From CAZWSX01 sp964636985 (lineage in GTDB: Bacteria; Planctomycetota; Planctomycetia; Pirellulales; Pirellulaceae): a stretch of 64,000 nt of DNA. The notes below the pieces were generated by a model that had not been told where the DNA came from, searched no databases, and saw only the letters and a list, made by a program, of their open reading frames with translations. A program made the translations under genes and the position numbers. Shown piece after piece: positions 17,305 to 26,418 of this stretch (its first letter is position 1; every line of letters begins with the position of its first letter). Location: contig CAZWSX010000009.1 in NCBI GenBank assembly GCA_964636985.1, positions 172,340 to 236,339 of the forward strand, in the 5' to 3' direction.

Positions 17305-18126
17305 TTACTTTCTTCGCCGCAAGACGTAGATCACGTCTTCAATCTCGGGGCCGATCTCGATCGGCTCCTTGACGTTGTAGGCGAAGTCGTAGGTTTCCAC
17401 GACTTCCCACTCCGGAACAGACGCGATGAGCTTTTCCATTTGCCGCGCCGTGTACATCCGGAAGATCAGATCGTTGACGATGCGAAATGTGTCGGTAAGG
17501 CTCTGAACGTCGACGGTCATGCGACAATGCTCGCGACGGCTCTTGAGATCGCGCGAAACCGTGCGAACCGTTGTCTGCACCGCTAAGTGCCCGCGCTGGC
17601 CCGACCAACGCTCTTCCTCCATGGGCTCGGCTTCGGTCGGCGTGAGATGCATCCCGAGAACGTAGAGGCTGCCGGGCGACATCGCGCCGGCCATGCAGCG
17701 CAAGTGACCGCGGGCCTGCGACTCGGTTTGCAAATGACGAAAACTGTTGATCGTGTTAAAGGCCGCATGGGCGGGGCGATCAAGCTGAAAGTCGGCCATG
17801 TCGGCCACGAAGACCGTCTCCTTTTGCCCGTGGCGTCTTAGTCGCGCGTTGGCATACGCAACCGCCTTGGGATTCAGATCCAATCCAACCGTCTTGTAAC
17901 CATCTTTTGCAAAACGCACCAGCAAGCGAGCGGTGCCGCAAGCGGGCTCGAAGATGGTCCGCACCTTTCGTCGTCCGCCGTGCTTGCGAAAGGCTTCCTT
18001 CAAGAAGTGGTACTCGGCCTGCCAGTGCGAACCGTACACCAGGTCGTAGTAGCGAGGGAAATCGTACAGCGATTGCTTAAGAGTTTTCACGGAGTTGAGC
18101 AGGCTAGTGCGACCAGCTTGAAACAA
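17305..18126 (-). CDS. SAM-dependent methyltransferase, class I
   Basis: Up to 273 residues. Motif I reads IFEPACGTARLLVRFAKDGY followed by TVGLDLNPKAVAYANARL, then the motif II region VADMADFQL and AAFNTINSFRHL. The first possible start is TTG 18126, 6 bases after the upstream gene's stop; GTG at 18090 is an alternative that begins just before the conserved YDFPRYYDLVY segment, so the N-terminus is uncertain. The substrate is not evident. It probably shares a transcript with the DUF1990-like gene ahead of it. Confidence 0.85.
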   Translation of the reverse strand: MFQAGRTSLLNSVKTLKQSLYDFPRYYDLVYGSHWQAEYHFLKEAFRKHGGRRKVRTIFEPACGTARLLVRFAKDGYKTVGLDLNPKAVAYANARLRRHGQKETVFVADMADFQLDRPAHAAFNTINSFRHLQTESQARGHLRCMAGAMSPGSLYVLGMHLTPTEAEPMEEERWSGQRGHLAVQTTVRTVSRDLKSRREHCRMTVDVQSLTDTFRIVNDLIFRMYTARQMEKLIASVPEWEVVETYDFAYNVKEPIEIGPEIEDVIYVLRRRK

Positions 18127-18132
18127 AGAAGG

Positions 18133-18699
18133 CTAGTCGGACGGTGAGGTTTCCGCAACCGCGCGACGCATCGCGACGACTGACCCATAGCCAAAACTCT
18201 TTTGCAGGTAACGGGTGACTGGATACCCAAGCCGAGGCAGCCAATGCCGCGGGTGCGAATACGCGAGCAGGTCGTACCAAACTGTCTCGTCAGGCGTCAT
18301 CTCCACCGAGAAACGCTCTTCGCCGCATTCGGCATGCCCCGGTAGCGTTCCATAGGCAAAGCCAAAACGCTTTGTCGGCGCCGTTTCATCGACTGTGTAG
18401 ACAATCCGGCAAGCGTTCGGCCACGTGATTGGCCCCAGCTCAACGACAACCACGACGACAGTTCCGACTTCGATCGGGGCGTCATCAGGATAGATCGACA
18501 CCCACGATTGGCGGAACATCGCCCAATTGCGAATAGCCGTTTTGGCGCGCTCGAAGTCACGTTCGCCATGACCAATTGCTTCGTGCCGCGTGTCGACAAC
18601 AAAGCCAGGCGGCACCGGACCTCGCGTCATTCCAGCAAACGGATAAGTAAACGCAAGGTCGCGTTGTTCGGCCAGGTAGCGATCCAGTTGTGACGACAT
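18133..18699 (-). CDS. DUF1990-like protein
   Basis: 188 residues from the ATG at 18699, with a GGAGAGGG ribosome binding site. The pattern of a YPFAGMTRG entry, GFVVDTRHEAIGHGERDFERAKTAIRNWAMF, then FGFAYGTLPGHAECGEERFSVEMTPDETVWYDLLAYSHPRHWLPRLGYPVTRYLQ matches the DUF1990/UPF0548 family, which ends with the same PRLGYPxxRxLQ motif. No signal peptide or membrane helix. Biochemical role of the family is unknown to me. It lies 38 bases downstream of leuS on the same strand. Confidence 0.8.
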   Translation of the reverse strand: MSSQLDRYLAEQRDLAFTYPFAGMTRGPVPPGFVVDTRHEAIGHGERDFERAKTAIRNWAMFRQSWVSIYPDDAPIEVGTVVVVVVELGPITWPNACRIVYTVDETAPTKRFGFAYGTLPGHAECGEERFSVEMTPDETVWYDLLAYSHPRHWLPRLGYPVTRYLQKSFGYGSVVAMRRAVAETSPSD

Positions 18700-18737
18700 C
18701 GGTCCCTCTCCACGTTTGCCACGTGAGAACAAACCGC

Positions 18738-21575
18738 TTACTTCACCACAAAGTTAACCAGCCGCCCTGGGACAACAACCGTTTTGACAATCGTCTTACC
18801 AACAAGGAGTTCGGCGATCCTCGGATCTTCCTTGGCGGCAGTCACCAGGGTTGGTTCGTCGCAGTTGGCCGGAACGGTGACTTTGCTGCGCAGCTTACCG
18901 AGGATCTGCACGGGTACTTCAACCTCACTGTCGCGGGTCCACGTTTCATCTGCGACGGGCCAAGGTTCGTAGGCCAACGTTTTGCCATGACCCAACAACT
19001 GCCACAGTTCCTCGGCGATATGCGGCGCCATCGGCGACAGGATTAGCGCGAATCCTTCCAGGGCAGCCTTGGGTCGCACCGTCTCTTTGGTGAAGAAATT
19101 CACAAACTCCATCAATCGCGCAATCGCCGTGTTGAACTCGACCCGCTCATAATCGCGGGTGACGGCAGCAATCGTTTTGTGCAGAACGCGATTCTGCTCA
19201 TCGGTTGGTGCGACATCTTGTACCGCCGGCAGCAGCGCCAACTCTTCGGCATCCTGATCGACAAATAACCGCCACGCGCGATCGAGGAAATTCTTAACGC
19301 CGCTCACGCCTTGCATGCTCCAAGGCTTCGTCGCTTCGAGCGGCCCCATGAACATTTCGTAGAGGCGCAGTGAGTCCGCCCCGAAGTCCTTCACGACTTC
19401 GTCGGGATTGACGACATTCCCGCGCGCCTTTGACATCTTGTGCGCCCGGCTATCGACGCGAACACCTGGTTGGCCCTTGAGGACCCACAGGTCCCCTTTT
19501 TTCTCGACAGCGTCGCCTTCGAGCTTGACGCTCGTTACAGCGGCCTTGGTCTTTTTGTGCTGGTAGCTTCCGTCGTCGAGTTCAACCACGTCGGCGGCGC
19601 TGACGAACTGGCCATCGGCCGTCTGGTAGCCGGTGAATTCGACTTCGCCCAGGATCATGCCTTGATTGATCAGCCGCTGGAACGGTTCCTTCGTGCTCAC
19701 ATAGCCACGGTCGAACAGCACCTTGTGCCAAAACCGTGAATACAGGAGGTGGAGCACGGCATGTTCGGCTCCGCCCACGTAGAGATCGACCGGCATCCAC
19801 GCCTTCTCCTTTTCGCGATCGACAAAGGCCTTGTCGTTTTTGGGATCGATGAAGCGCAGGAAATACCAACAAGAACCCGCCCATTGCGGCATGGTGTTGG
19901 TTTCGCGCCGGTAGCGTTTGCCGTCGATGACAGGATAGAGCCAAGACTCGGGAGCCTTACCCAGCGGCGGCTCGGGGCGGCCGTGCGGCTTGTAGTCGTC
20001 CAGGTGCGGCAGGTCGACTGGCAGATCTTTTGCATCGACGGCGCGGATCGCCCCTGTCGGTTTGCCGTCGGCACCCAACTCGTGCAGGATCGGAAAGGGC
20101 TCGCCCCAGAACCGCTGGCGGCTGAAGAGCCAGTCGCGCAGCTTGAAGTTCACCGCTTCGCGGCCTTGGCCCGCTTTGGTCAAATCGGCGGTGATCTTCG
20201 CTTTGAAGGCTGGAGTTTCCAGACCGTTGTAGGGCCCCGACTGGATCGCTTTGCCAACGGCGGGAAAGCATGCGGTCCCCGCAAGAACGGCCTCGCGATC
20301 GACGTCGTCATGGCCCGATGGATCGACCACGGCAACGACGGGGATCGAGTACGTCTGCGCGAATTCAAAGTCCCGCTCATCATGCGCCGGCACGGCCATG
20401 ATCGCACCCGTGCCGTAGCCAATCAGAACATAGTCGGCGACGTAGATCGGAACCTTTTGACCATTCACCGGATTCGTAGCATAGCTGCCGGTAAAGACGC
20501 CCGTCTTCTTCTTGGTATCTTCCTGCCGTTCACGGTCGCTCTTGCTGGCTGCGGCTTCGGAGTAGGCTTTGACCGCTGCCGATTGAGCCGGCGTCGTCAG
20601 CCTGGCGACAAAAGGATGCTCCGGCGCGATCACCATATAGGTGACGCCAAACAGCGTGTCAGGCCGCGTCGTATAGATCCGCAGGACATCCTCGCCAGGC
20701 TTGCGCGGGTAGCCGGAATTTGCACGAGCTTGTTTCCACGCCGCGAACGCCGTCTCGTTTCCCAGGAAGAAGTCGACTTCCGCACCGGTACTGCGGCCGA
20801 TCCAATCGCGTTGCAATTTCTTGATGCTCTCGGACCAGTCGAGCCCATCCAGATCTTTTTCTAAGCGCTCGGCGTATGCCGTGATCCGCAGCATCCATTG
20901 CCGCAGCGGCATCCGCACCACCGGATGGCCACCACGTTCGCTTTTACCGTCGATCACTTCTTCGTTCGCCAGCACTGTGCCCAGACCAGGGCACCAGTTC
21001 ACCAAAGCGTCGCTTTGATAGGCCAATCGGTGTTCGTCGCGATAGGTAGCGACGGCTGCTTCGCCTTGGGCCTTCACGTCGGCGGGAATCGGCAGCTCGG
21101 CGATCGGCCTTCCTTTTTGCTGCTCGTGGTCGAACCAGGTATCGAACAAGACGGTGAAGATCCACTGAGTCCAGCGGAAGTATTCGACATCCGTGGTGGC
21201 CAGAGAGCGGTTCCAGTCGTAGCTGAAACCAAGCATCTTTAGTTGCCGCGTGAATTCGGCGATATTTTTTTCCGTTGAAACGCGCGGCGGCGTGTTGGTG
21301 CGAATCGCGTACTCCTCAGCAGGCAAACCGAAGGCATCGAAGCCCATCGGATGGAGGACGCTCTTGCCGCGCATCCGCGAGAAGCGGCAGACGATATCGG
21401 TCGCCGTGTACCCCTCAGGATGCCCCACGTGCAGCCCCGCGCCGCTGGGGTAGGGAAACATATCGAGCACGTAGAGTTTCGGCCCCGTTGGCATCTCCGG
21501 CGTGCGGAACGTTTGGTGCTTTTCCCAGTAGGCTTGCCACTTGGGCTCGATGGTCGCGGGCGTGTAACGGGGCAT
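18738..21575 (-). CDS. leuS: leucyl-tRNA synthetase
   Basis: 945 residues from the ATG at 21575 (MPRYTPATIEPKWQAYW), longer than the about 860 of E. coli. Class I signature HVGH is at residues 49-52 within PYPSGAGLHVGHPEGY. The CP1 editing domain is present (IYTTRPDTLFGVTYMVIAPEHPFV and GYGTGAIMAVPAHDERDFEFA). A leucyl-specific insertion precedes the second signature, which reads HKMSKARGNVVNPDE: KMSKA instead of the common KMSKS. The C-terminal anticodon-binding region and the short LeuRS C-terminal domain follow. It charges tRNA-Leu in the cytoplasm. Upstream in-frame codons beyond 21575 do not resemble LeuRS. Confidence 0.97.
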   Translation of the reverse strand: MPRYTPATIEPKWQAYWEKHQTFRTPEMPTGPKLYVLDMFPYPSGAGLHVGHPEGYTATDIVCRFSRMRGKSVLHPMGFDAFGLPAEEYAIRTNTPPRVSTEKNIAEFTRQLKMLGFSYDWNRSLATTDVEYFRWTQWIFTVLFDTWFDHEQQKGRPIAELPIPADVKAQGEAAVATYRDEHRLAYQSDALVNWCPGLGTVLANEEVIDGKSERGGHPVVRMPLRQWMLRITAYAERLEKDLDGLDWSESIKKLQRDWIGRSTGAEVDFFLGNETAFAAWKQARANSGYPRKPGEDVLRIYTTRPDTLFGVTYMVIAPEHPFVARLTTPAQSAAVKAYSEAAASKSDRERQEDTKKKTGVFTGSYATNPVNGQKVPIYVADYVLIGYGTGAIMAVPAHDERDFEFAQTYSIPVVAVVDPSGHDDVDREAVLAGTACFPAVGKAIQSGPYNGLETPAFKAKITADLTKAGQGREAVNFKLRDWLFSRQRFWGEPFPILHELGADGKPTGAIRAVDAKDLPVDLPHLDDYKPHGRPEPPLGKAPESWLYPVIDGKRYRRETNTMPQWAGSCWYFLRFIDPKNDKAFVDREKEKAWMPVDLYVGGAEHAVLHLLYSRFWHKVLFDRGYVSTKEPFQRLINQGMILGEVEFTGYQTADGQFVSAADVVELDDGSYQHKKTKAAVTSVKLEGDAVEKKGDLWVLKGQPGVRVDSRAHKMSKARGNVVNPDEVVKDFGADSLRLYEMFMGPLEATKPWSMQGVSGVKNFLDRAWRLFVDQDAEELALLPAVQDVAPTDEQNRVLHKTIAAVTRDYERVEFNTAIARLMEFVNFFTKETVRPKAALEGFALILSPMAPHIAEELWQLLGHGKTLAYEPWPVADETWTRDSEVEVPVQILGKLRSKVTVPANCDEPTLVTAAKEDPRIAELLVGKTIVKTVVVPGRLVNFVVK

Positions 21576-21869
21576 GGTTCGGCGGGCTCCGGATATCCGG
21601 GTCCTGACTGTGTGGGAAACGGGGTCAAGCGAACGATAGATTGTGGATGCACGCGGGAAAATTGGGAATGGCAGGTAGAGACACGCCCGCACGCCTGGCG
21701 GTTCATGTAAGCGAAAATCGAGCGGATTTCGGGAGTGAAATTTCACGCAGGATTGCTGTGTGCGACTCGAAAATGATTGCCAAACCCGAATCGACTCGGT
21801 CAAACTAGAGGCTCTTCTCTCCCGCCCGCCGATGTGCCCGTCCCACCCTTGCAGCTTTCGAGAATTGCC

Positions 21870-23210
21870 ATGCCGCGAACCTTCGCACTTGCGATCGGGA
21901 TTTTCCTCGCCTTCTTTTCGAGCCTGCTCGCCATCGAACCCAATGGCGATTGGAAAGAGCGCTCGCAGCGTGAAGAGATCGCCCCACAGTTTGAACAACG
22001 AAGTGGTCCCCATGGAGTTGAACTGGAATTAAGGAGTGCGCATCTCAAGGCTACCGACGGCTGGTGGGAGAACAGTTATCCCGTTGAGGCCGCCAAGTGG
22101 GTGAGGTTTTCGACGTGGGTGAAATGCGAAAACATCGCGGCCCCGCGCCGAAGCGCCGTCATGAAACTCGAATGGAGAGACGAGCAGGGGAGGGAAGTGC
22201 CCTTGGAATCGGACGGCCCCATCGCCACCACCTTCACCGGCTATGCTCCCGGCGCCTACACCGAGCATCCAATGCCCACGGGAAAGCGCGATGGTGAGTG
22301 GTTCGAGGTGGCCGGCAGCTACAGAGTTCCGCCTAAGGCGACCCAAGTGGTTGCCGAACTCCATCTCCAATGGACGGAGGACGGCAAAGTGATTTACCGA
22401 AGCGTGAAACTCGAAAGGTCCGAGCCACCTGCCGCTCGCAAGGTTCGGATCGGTACGACCCACTTCATCCCGCATGGCGGGAAGTCGGAAGCGGACAACT
22501 GCCGCCAGTACGAACCACTCATCGAAAAGGCCGCCAAAGAAAAGACCGACCTGCTCGTGCTGGGCGAAACCATCACCTTGGCCGGTTTGCCTGGCGGGTA
22601 TGTCGACCATGCCGAAGCGATCCCCGGCCCTTCGACCGACTACTTCTGCCAAGTGGCGAAGAAGCACGCGATGCATTTGGTAGTTGGACTGATCGAACGC
22701 GACGGCCCAGCGATTTACAACACCAGCGTCTTGATCGGCCCCGAAGGGGAATTGATCGGCAAGTATCGCAAGGTGACATTGCCGCGAACAGAAATCTCGG
22801 CCGGCGTCACGCCCGGCGACGAGTATCCCGTTTTCGAAACGAAGATCGGGAAGATCGGGATGATGATCTGCTACGACGGATTTTTCCCGGAGGTCGCGCA
22901 AAGATTAACCGACCACGGCGCCGAGATCATCTGCTGGCCCGTGGCCGGGTGTAATCCATTGCTCGCCAAGGCTCGCGCCTGCGAAAACCACGTCTTCGTC
23001 GCCAGTAGTTGCTATTGCGGCAAGGAACTCAACTGGATGCTCTCGGCCATTTACGATCGCGAAGGAACCGTGCTCGCCCAAGGCGAGGAATGGGGCGATG
23101 TGGCTGTCGCCGAGGTCGACCTAAGCCAACCACTCCGCTGGCCGAGCCTCGGTGATTTCAAGGCCCACATGTACCGGCATCGGCCTGAGGCGGTTGGGGA
23201 GGCGAAGTAA
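21870..23210 (+). CDS. exported carbon-nitrogen hydrolase with N-terminal beta-sandwich-like domain
   Basis: 446 residues from ATG 21870; MPRTFALAIGIFLAFFSSLLA is a signal peptide. Residues about 25-185 resemble a carbohydrate-binding-like beta-sandwich (ELRSAHLKATDGWWENSYPVEAAKWVRFS and VAELHLQWTEDGKVIYRSVKLE). Residues about 190-440 are a nitrilase-superfamily hydrolase with the catalytic triad: Glu in LLVLGETITL, Lys in YRKVTLPRTE and Cys in MICYDGFFPEV. The family hydrolyses amides or nitriles. The exported location and extra domain suggest an extracellular or periplasmic amide attached to a polymer; the substrate is unknown. Confidence 0.88.
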   Translation: MPRTFALAIGIFLAFFSSLLAIEPNGDWKERSQREEIAPQFEQRSGPHGVELELRSAHLKATDGWWENSYPVEAAKWVRFSTWVKCENIAAPRRSAVMKLEWRDEQGREVPLESDGPIATTFTGYAPGAYTEHPMPTGKRDGEWFEVAGSYRVPPKATQVVAELHLQWTEDGKVIYRSVKLERSEPPAARKVRIGTTHFIPHGGKSEADNCRQYEPLIEKAAKEKTDLLVLGETITLAGLPGGYVDHAEAIPGPSTDYFCQVAKKHAMHLVVGLIERDGPAIYNTSVLIGPEGELIGKYRKVTLPRTEISAGVTPGDEYPVFETKIGKIGMMICYDGFFPEVAQRLTDHGAEIICWPVAGCNPLLAKARACENHVFVASSCYCGKELNWMLSAIYDREGTVLAQGEEWGDVAVAEVDLSQPLRWPSLGDFKAHMYRHRPEAVGEAK

Positions 23211-23216
23211 CTGAGT

Positions 23217-23981
23217 TCATCGCTTAGCCAATCGCACCCGTATCAATAGGTCGTTCAACTCCGCCACCGCTTGCGGCGTTTCCGGCAGGTGGGACCGCTG
23301 CGACTCCTCCTCGAGAACCGCCAGTAATCGCTCGACTTCTCGTTCGTGAAAAGCCACATCGATGTTGGCAACGCGGCCTTTCTCCGGGCCGTGCAACTTG
23401 AGGTCGATTAATTCGGGCAAGTACGGCAGCTTGGCTTCCGCGTTAAGCGTCACGAGGTTTGCCTCCACTTCGCCTGTTCGCATCAGGTGGATGCCCGTGA
23501 GCAAAACGCGGTAGACATAAAGCAGGGGCTTGGCCCGCGGCGGATTCTCCTTTTGGAAAAGTTGCCACTGCGTGTGAACAAAGCCCTTGTAGTGATGGGC
23601 GTGGTGGCGTGTGACGCAGCGACTCGCGATCGCCTTCAGTTCCTCGTGTTCCGGCGTGGTGTGCAATACCAGCGGCGAGAAGATCTGCTCGAGCACGTAG
23701 CCGTTTTTCTTCAGCACCATGGCGAAGAATTTCGCCACGTCGTGCGATACCAAATCGATCTCGAGCCCGCCGTCGACAGTCGAACGATCGATGGTTTCGT
23801 CACGCTGAGTCAAACCAACCACGCACTCCAGCGGCAGGATGTGGGCTCCGCGGAGATCGAAGTCGCTGTCGGGCGACGGAAAACCATAGAGGTGCGCGCC
23901 GCTGATCGTGGCAAACAGCAGCGGATACGGGACACGCCGGTCAAGCTGCGTCACGTCGAATAGATTTGTTTCTGTTGTCAT
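23217..23981 (-). CDS. predicted nucleotidyltransferase (COG3541 type), first of a pair by position
   Basis: 254 residues. The polymerase-beta-type nucleotidyltransferase motif is ISGAHLYGFPSPDSDFDLRGAHILP at residues about 25-50, with SDFD supplying the metal-binding Asp pair; the usual Gly-Ser is Gly-Ala here. The rest (HAHHYKGFVHTQWQLF and RVLLTGIHLMRTGEVEANL) is the helical part typical of this family. Its start codon overlaps the stop of the second nucleotidyltransferase by four bases (ATGA), so the two are translationally coupled. The target molecule is not known; related domains modify tRNAs, proteins or small molecules. Confidence 0.85.
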   Translation of the reverse strand: MTTETNLFDVTQLDRRVPYPLLFATISGAHLYGFPSPDSDFDLRGAHILPLECVVGLTQRDETIDRSTVDGGLEIDLVSHDVAKFFAMVLKKNGYVLEQIFSPLVLHTTPEHEELKAIASRCVTRHHAHHYKGFVHTQWQLFQKENPPRAKPLLYVYRVLLTGIHLMRTGEVEANLVTLNAEAKLPYLPELIDLKLHGPEKGRVANIDVAFHEREVERLLAVLEEESQRSHLPETPQAVAELNDLLIRVRLAKR

Positions 23982-24940
23982 GGCAGTTCTTCATCTAATG
24001 CAGCCCGGCGAGCGCGAATCAAAAACGCATTCGCAGCGGCATAGTCAGGGCGTTCCGGTAATGGCGTACCGGACAGGGCATCGTTCAATTCAGTATGTAG
24101 AGCAAGACGCCGTGCATCGATCTGCTCCCACGGAATCTCGCCGCGGCGAATGGCGAGCAACTCATCGCGATGCGATCCGACGTCGACAATGATCTCGCCG
24201 TGGCGCATCGCGTGCACCCCCGCCAACAGAAGCCGGATCAGGTGCATGACGTGCTTCCATTTAATTTGCCCGTGATTGCGAAGATCTCCCTGGAGCTTCT
24301 TGAACTGCGAGAGAACGTAGCCGTTGTAAGTTTGAAAAATGAGCTGCGATAACAGACGGTCGCGGAGGGCTAAGAGTTCGCGCCCAAGCGGAGTCGCGAA
24401 TGAAACAATCGGCGAGTAGAGGCACTCCAAGACGTTGGGGTTGCCTTTGAGCGCCAAGACCAACGTCTTGCGCAGCTCCCAGTAACACTCCTGGGAGCGG
24501 TCGTCTTCGATTTGCTCCGGAACACCGTAGAGCGACCATTGATGGTCGGCCCGCGGCAAGAAGACTCCGCGGCGGTCGATATCGGAATCTTCGCCCGACA
24601 GGCCGTAGGCTTGGGAACCGATCACAACCTGCAGGATCACCCGCTCGCGCAGCTGGGCGCTTTCCACAGTATTGGCGGCGGCCGCCTCGCCATGCAAATC
24701 GGCCAGCAAAGCCAGGGCGGAGCGACGTAACGGGGCCTCGAAGCCGTCCGGAAACTGTACCCGGTACGAGTGACTTCCATCGGTGGGCGCCCGCACGACC
24801 ACGCCTACGGCGCCGCGAGGCTGCTGGAGTACCCCTTCCACCGACGTAACCGGAACCAACGTCACGACTTGCGTGCCGATGGGGATGATCCAATCGGGAC
24901 CATGGGGAGAAGAACCTGGCAAACCGGACATTTCATCCAC
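23978..24940 (-). CDS. predicted nucleotidyltransferase (COG3541 type) with N-terminal beta domain
   Basis: 320 residues, with ATG at 24940 or at 24931. Residues 1-85 form a small separate domain (GTQVVTLVPVTSVEGVLQQPRGAVGVVVRAP) that looks like a compact beta barrel. The catalytic motif is VIGSQAYGLSGEDSDIDRRGVFLP near residues 105-130 with intact GS and SDID. The helical tail (QTYNGYVLSQFKKLQGD and KHVMHLIRLLLAGVHAMRHGEI) parallels that of the downstream paralog. The two genes are diverged tandem duplicates read as one unit. Catalytic competence of this copy looks better than that of its partner. Confidence 0.87.
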   Translation of the reverse strand: MDEMSGLPGSSPHGPDWIIPIGTQVVTLVPVTSVEGVLQQPRGAVGVVVRAPTDGSHSYRVQFPDGFEAPLRRSALALLADLHGEAAAANTVESAQLRERVILQVVIGSQAYGLSGEDSDIDRRGVFLPRADHQWSLYGVPEQIEDDRSQECYWELRKTLVLALKGNPNVLECLYSPIVSFATPLGRELLALRDRLLSQLIFQTYNGYVLSQFKKLQGDLRNHGQIKWKHVMHLIRLLLAGVHAMRHGEIIVDVGSHRDELLAIRRGEIPWEQIDARRLALHTELNDALSGTPLPERPDYAAANAFLIRARRAALDEELP

Positions 24941-25262
24941 CTCGCCGCGAGGGTCGCCAGGACGGCCGGTCCGCCGAGTAGAACGATCGACCCTGCCGGA
25001 TTTCCGGTCCGAAAACCCGCCTTACCCGACTGGTGCGCTGCGATTTGTGGCAGTTTTCCCAATTTGGGCGCGTTTCGTTGACTTTGATTTTCGCGGCTAA
25101 TTATACTTCCTAGATCGAGTCTGACGTGCCGATCGGCCCAGGCGGTGGAAGGTCTATTCCCCCTTTGGAGCCCGTTTCGGCGGGTTGGACGGCACTGGTT
25201 TCGGCTCCTTTGCTTAGGTCACGAGTCTCGCATCTCCTCTTCGCTTTCACAGGGTTTGCGCC
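24941..25262. other. intergenic region between divergent genes
   Basis: About 320 bases that should contain promoters for the nucleotidyltransferase pair and for the coiled-coil membrane protein. A stretch near 25095-25110 (TAATTATACTTCC) is the only AT-rich patch and could be a promoter core. No RNA gene or repeat seen. Confidence 0.4.
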
Positions 25263-26099
25263 ATGAGTCTGTTGGGAAAAATCTTCACGATGCTGATCAT
25301 GATCATGAGCCTCGTGTTCATGGCACTCGCGATGATGACCTACGCCACCCACCGCAACTGGAAAGTCCAGGCGACCGCGCTGAAGGATCAGCTCACGCAA
25401 GTGAAGGCCACTAATATCGCGTTGACGCGGGACGTCGATACGTTGAAGGCGACCGTGGCACGCGAACAAGTCGCGCGCACGTCGGTGGTTGCGACCCTTC
25501 AAAGCAAGTTGGCGGTTTCGGCTTCGCAACTACAAAACCAAGAAGCGGAACTGCAAAAGAAGAACGCCGCCCTCACCGAGCAAACCCAAACCGCGAAGTT
25601 GGCTGAAGACCGTGCCAAGGCATTGACGGAAGAAACCACGAAGCTTCGAACCGAAGTTCGGCTTGCTCAGGAAGATCGCGACAACCAATACCAACTGAGC
25701 CAAAAGCGGCTGGACGACCTGTCGCAAGCAGAAGCCACCAAGCGGACCCTGCAAGAGCGGTTCGACGCGATGACCAAGCAATTCGCCAAACTGAAAGAAG
25801 TTGCCACCAAGCGCGGTTTCACCGAGGACGACCTGGTGAAGGACATCACGCCTGACGTCGATGGCCAGATCCTCAAGGTCAGCGACAGCGGCAAGCTTGT
25901 TGAACTCTCGATCGGCCGCGACGAAGGTCTCCGCAAGGGACACACGCTGGTCGTCTATCGCGGCAGTTCGTACGTCGGTCGGGTTCAAATCCAAGAAACC
26001 GGTCCTGACCGCGCCATCGGTCAAGTCCTGGAAAAATTCAGCAATGGCCCGATCAAGGTGAACGATAGCGTGACGGCAAGCTTGTCGACCACCCGCTAA
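25263..26099 (+). CDS. membrane-anchored coiled-coil protein with C-terminal beta domain
   Basis: 278 residues. Residues about 8-30 form a single hydrophobic segment (TMLIMIMSLVFMALAMM), residues about 35-185 a long coiled coil (including LTEETTKLRTEVRLAQEDRDNQYQLSQKRLDDL), and residues about 195-275 a Gly/Val-rich beta domain (DVDGQILKVSDSGKLVELSIGRDEGLRKGHTLVVYRG). The layout, short inside, coil and beta domain outside, recalls MreC, but there is no specific MreC motif and no mreB nearby. It is followed by a 58-residue membrane protein gene and a good terminator, so the two likely form a small operon. No function assigned. Confidence 0.8.
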   Translation: MSLLGKIFTMLIMIMSLVFMALAMMTYATHRNWKVQATALKDQLTQVKATNIALTRDVDTLKATVAREQVARTSVVATLQSKLAVSASQLQNQEAELQKKNAALTEQTQTAKLAEDRAKALTEETTKLRTEVRLAQEDRDNQYQLSQKRLDDLSQAEATKRTLQERFDAMTKQFAKLKEVATKRGFTEDDLVKDITPDVDGQILKVSDSGKLVELSIGRDEGLRKGHTLVVYRGSSYVGRVQIQETGPDRAIGQVLEKFSNGPIKVNDSVTASLSTTR

Positions 26100-26154
26100 T
26101 CACGTTGTCCTTCGGACGGTCCCTCGAACTTTTTGTAGCGCAAGCGAGAGCACA

Positions 26155-26331
26155 ATGTCGCAAGGTTTGGCAACTGCACCCGTTCAAAAGCAAAAGCTCA
26201 ACGTCTACACCGTGATGTTGGTGATTGCGTTCGTCGCGCTGACGACTGGCTGCGTCTTCCTGTACCTGGAATTGCAACAGTACGGCAAACCACTCGAGTG
26301 GTGGGACACACGCAGCGTGCAGGCAAACTAG
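26155..26331 (+). CDS. 58-residue single-pass membrane protein
   Basis: ATG 26155 to TAG 26331. The product begins MSQGLATAPVQKQKLNVYTVM, has one hydrophobic segment (VMLVIAFVALTTGCVFLYLEL, trimmed to about residues 20-40) and a short acidic/aromatic tail ending WWDTRSVQAN. Codon use matches the neighbours, it sits 55 bases after the coiled-coil gene, and an intrinsic terminator follows by 30 bases, all of which support a real gene. A partner role for the coiled-coil protein is inference. Confidence 0.7.
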   Translation: MSQGLATAPVQKQKLNVYTVMLVIAFVALTTGCVFLYLELQQYGKPLEWWDTRSVQAN

Positions 26332-26361
26332 CTTTCTAGAACTCGTTTAGATTCAACTTCC

Positions 26362-26405
26362 AACGGCGACTGCGGGCAATTCCCAGTCGCCGTTTTGCGT
26401 TCTTG
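26362..26405 (+). terminator. intrinsic terminator after the coiled-coil/58-residue gene pair
   Basis: AACGGCGACT (26362-26371) pairs with AGTCGCCGTT (26385-26394); inside, GGG pairs with CCC around a CAATT loop. A T-rich stretch (TTGCGTTCTT) follows. It also lies at the end of the convergent SGNH hydrolase gene. Confidence 0.75.
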
Positions 26406-26418
26406 GCGCAACATAGAG

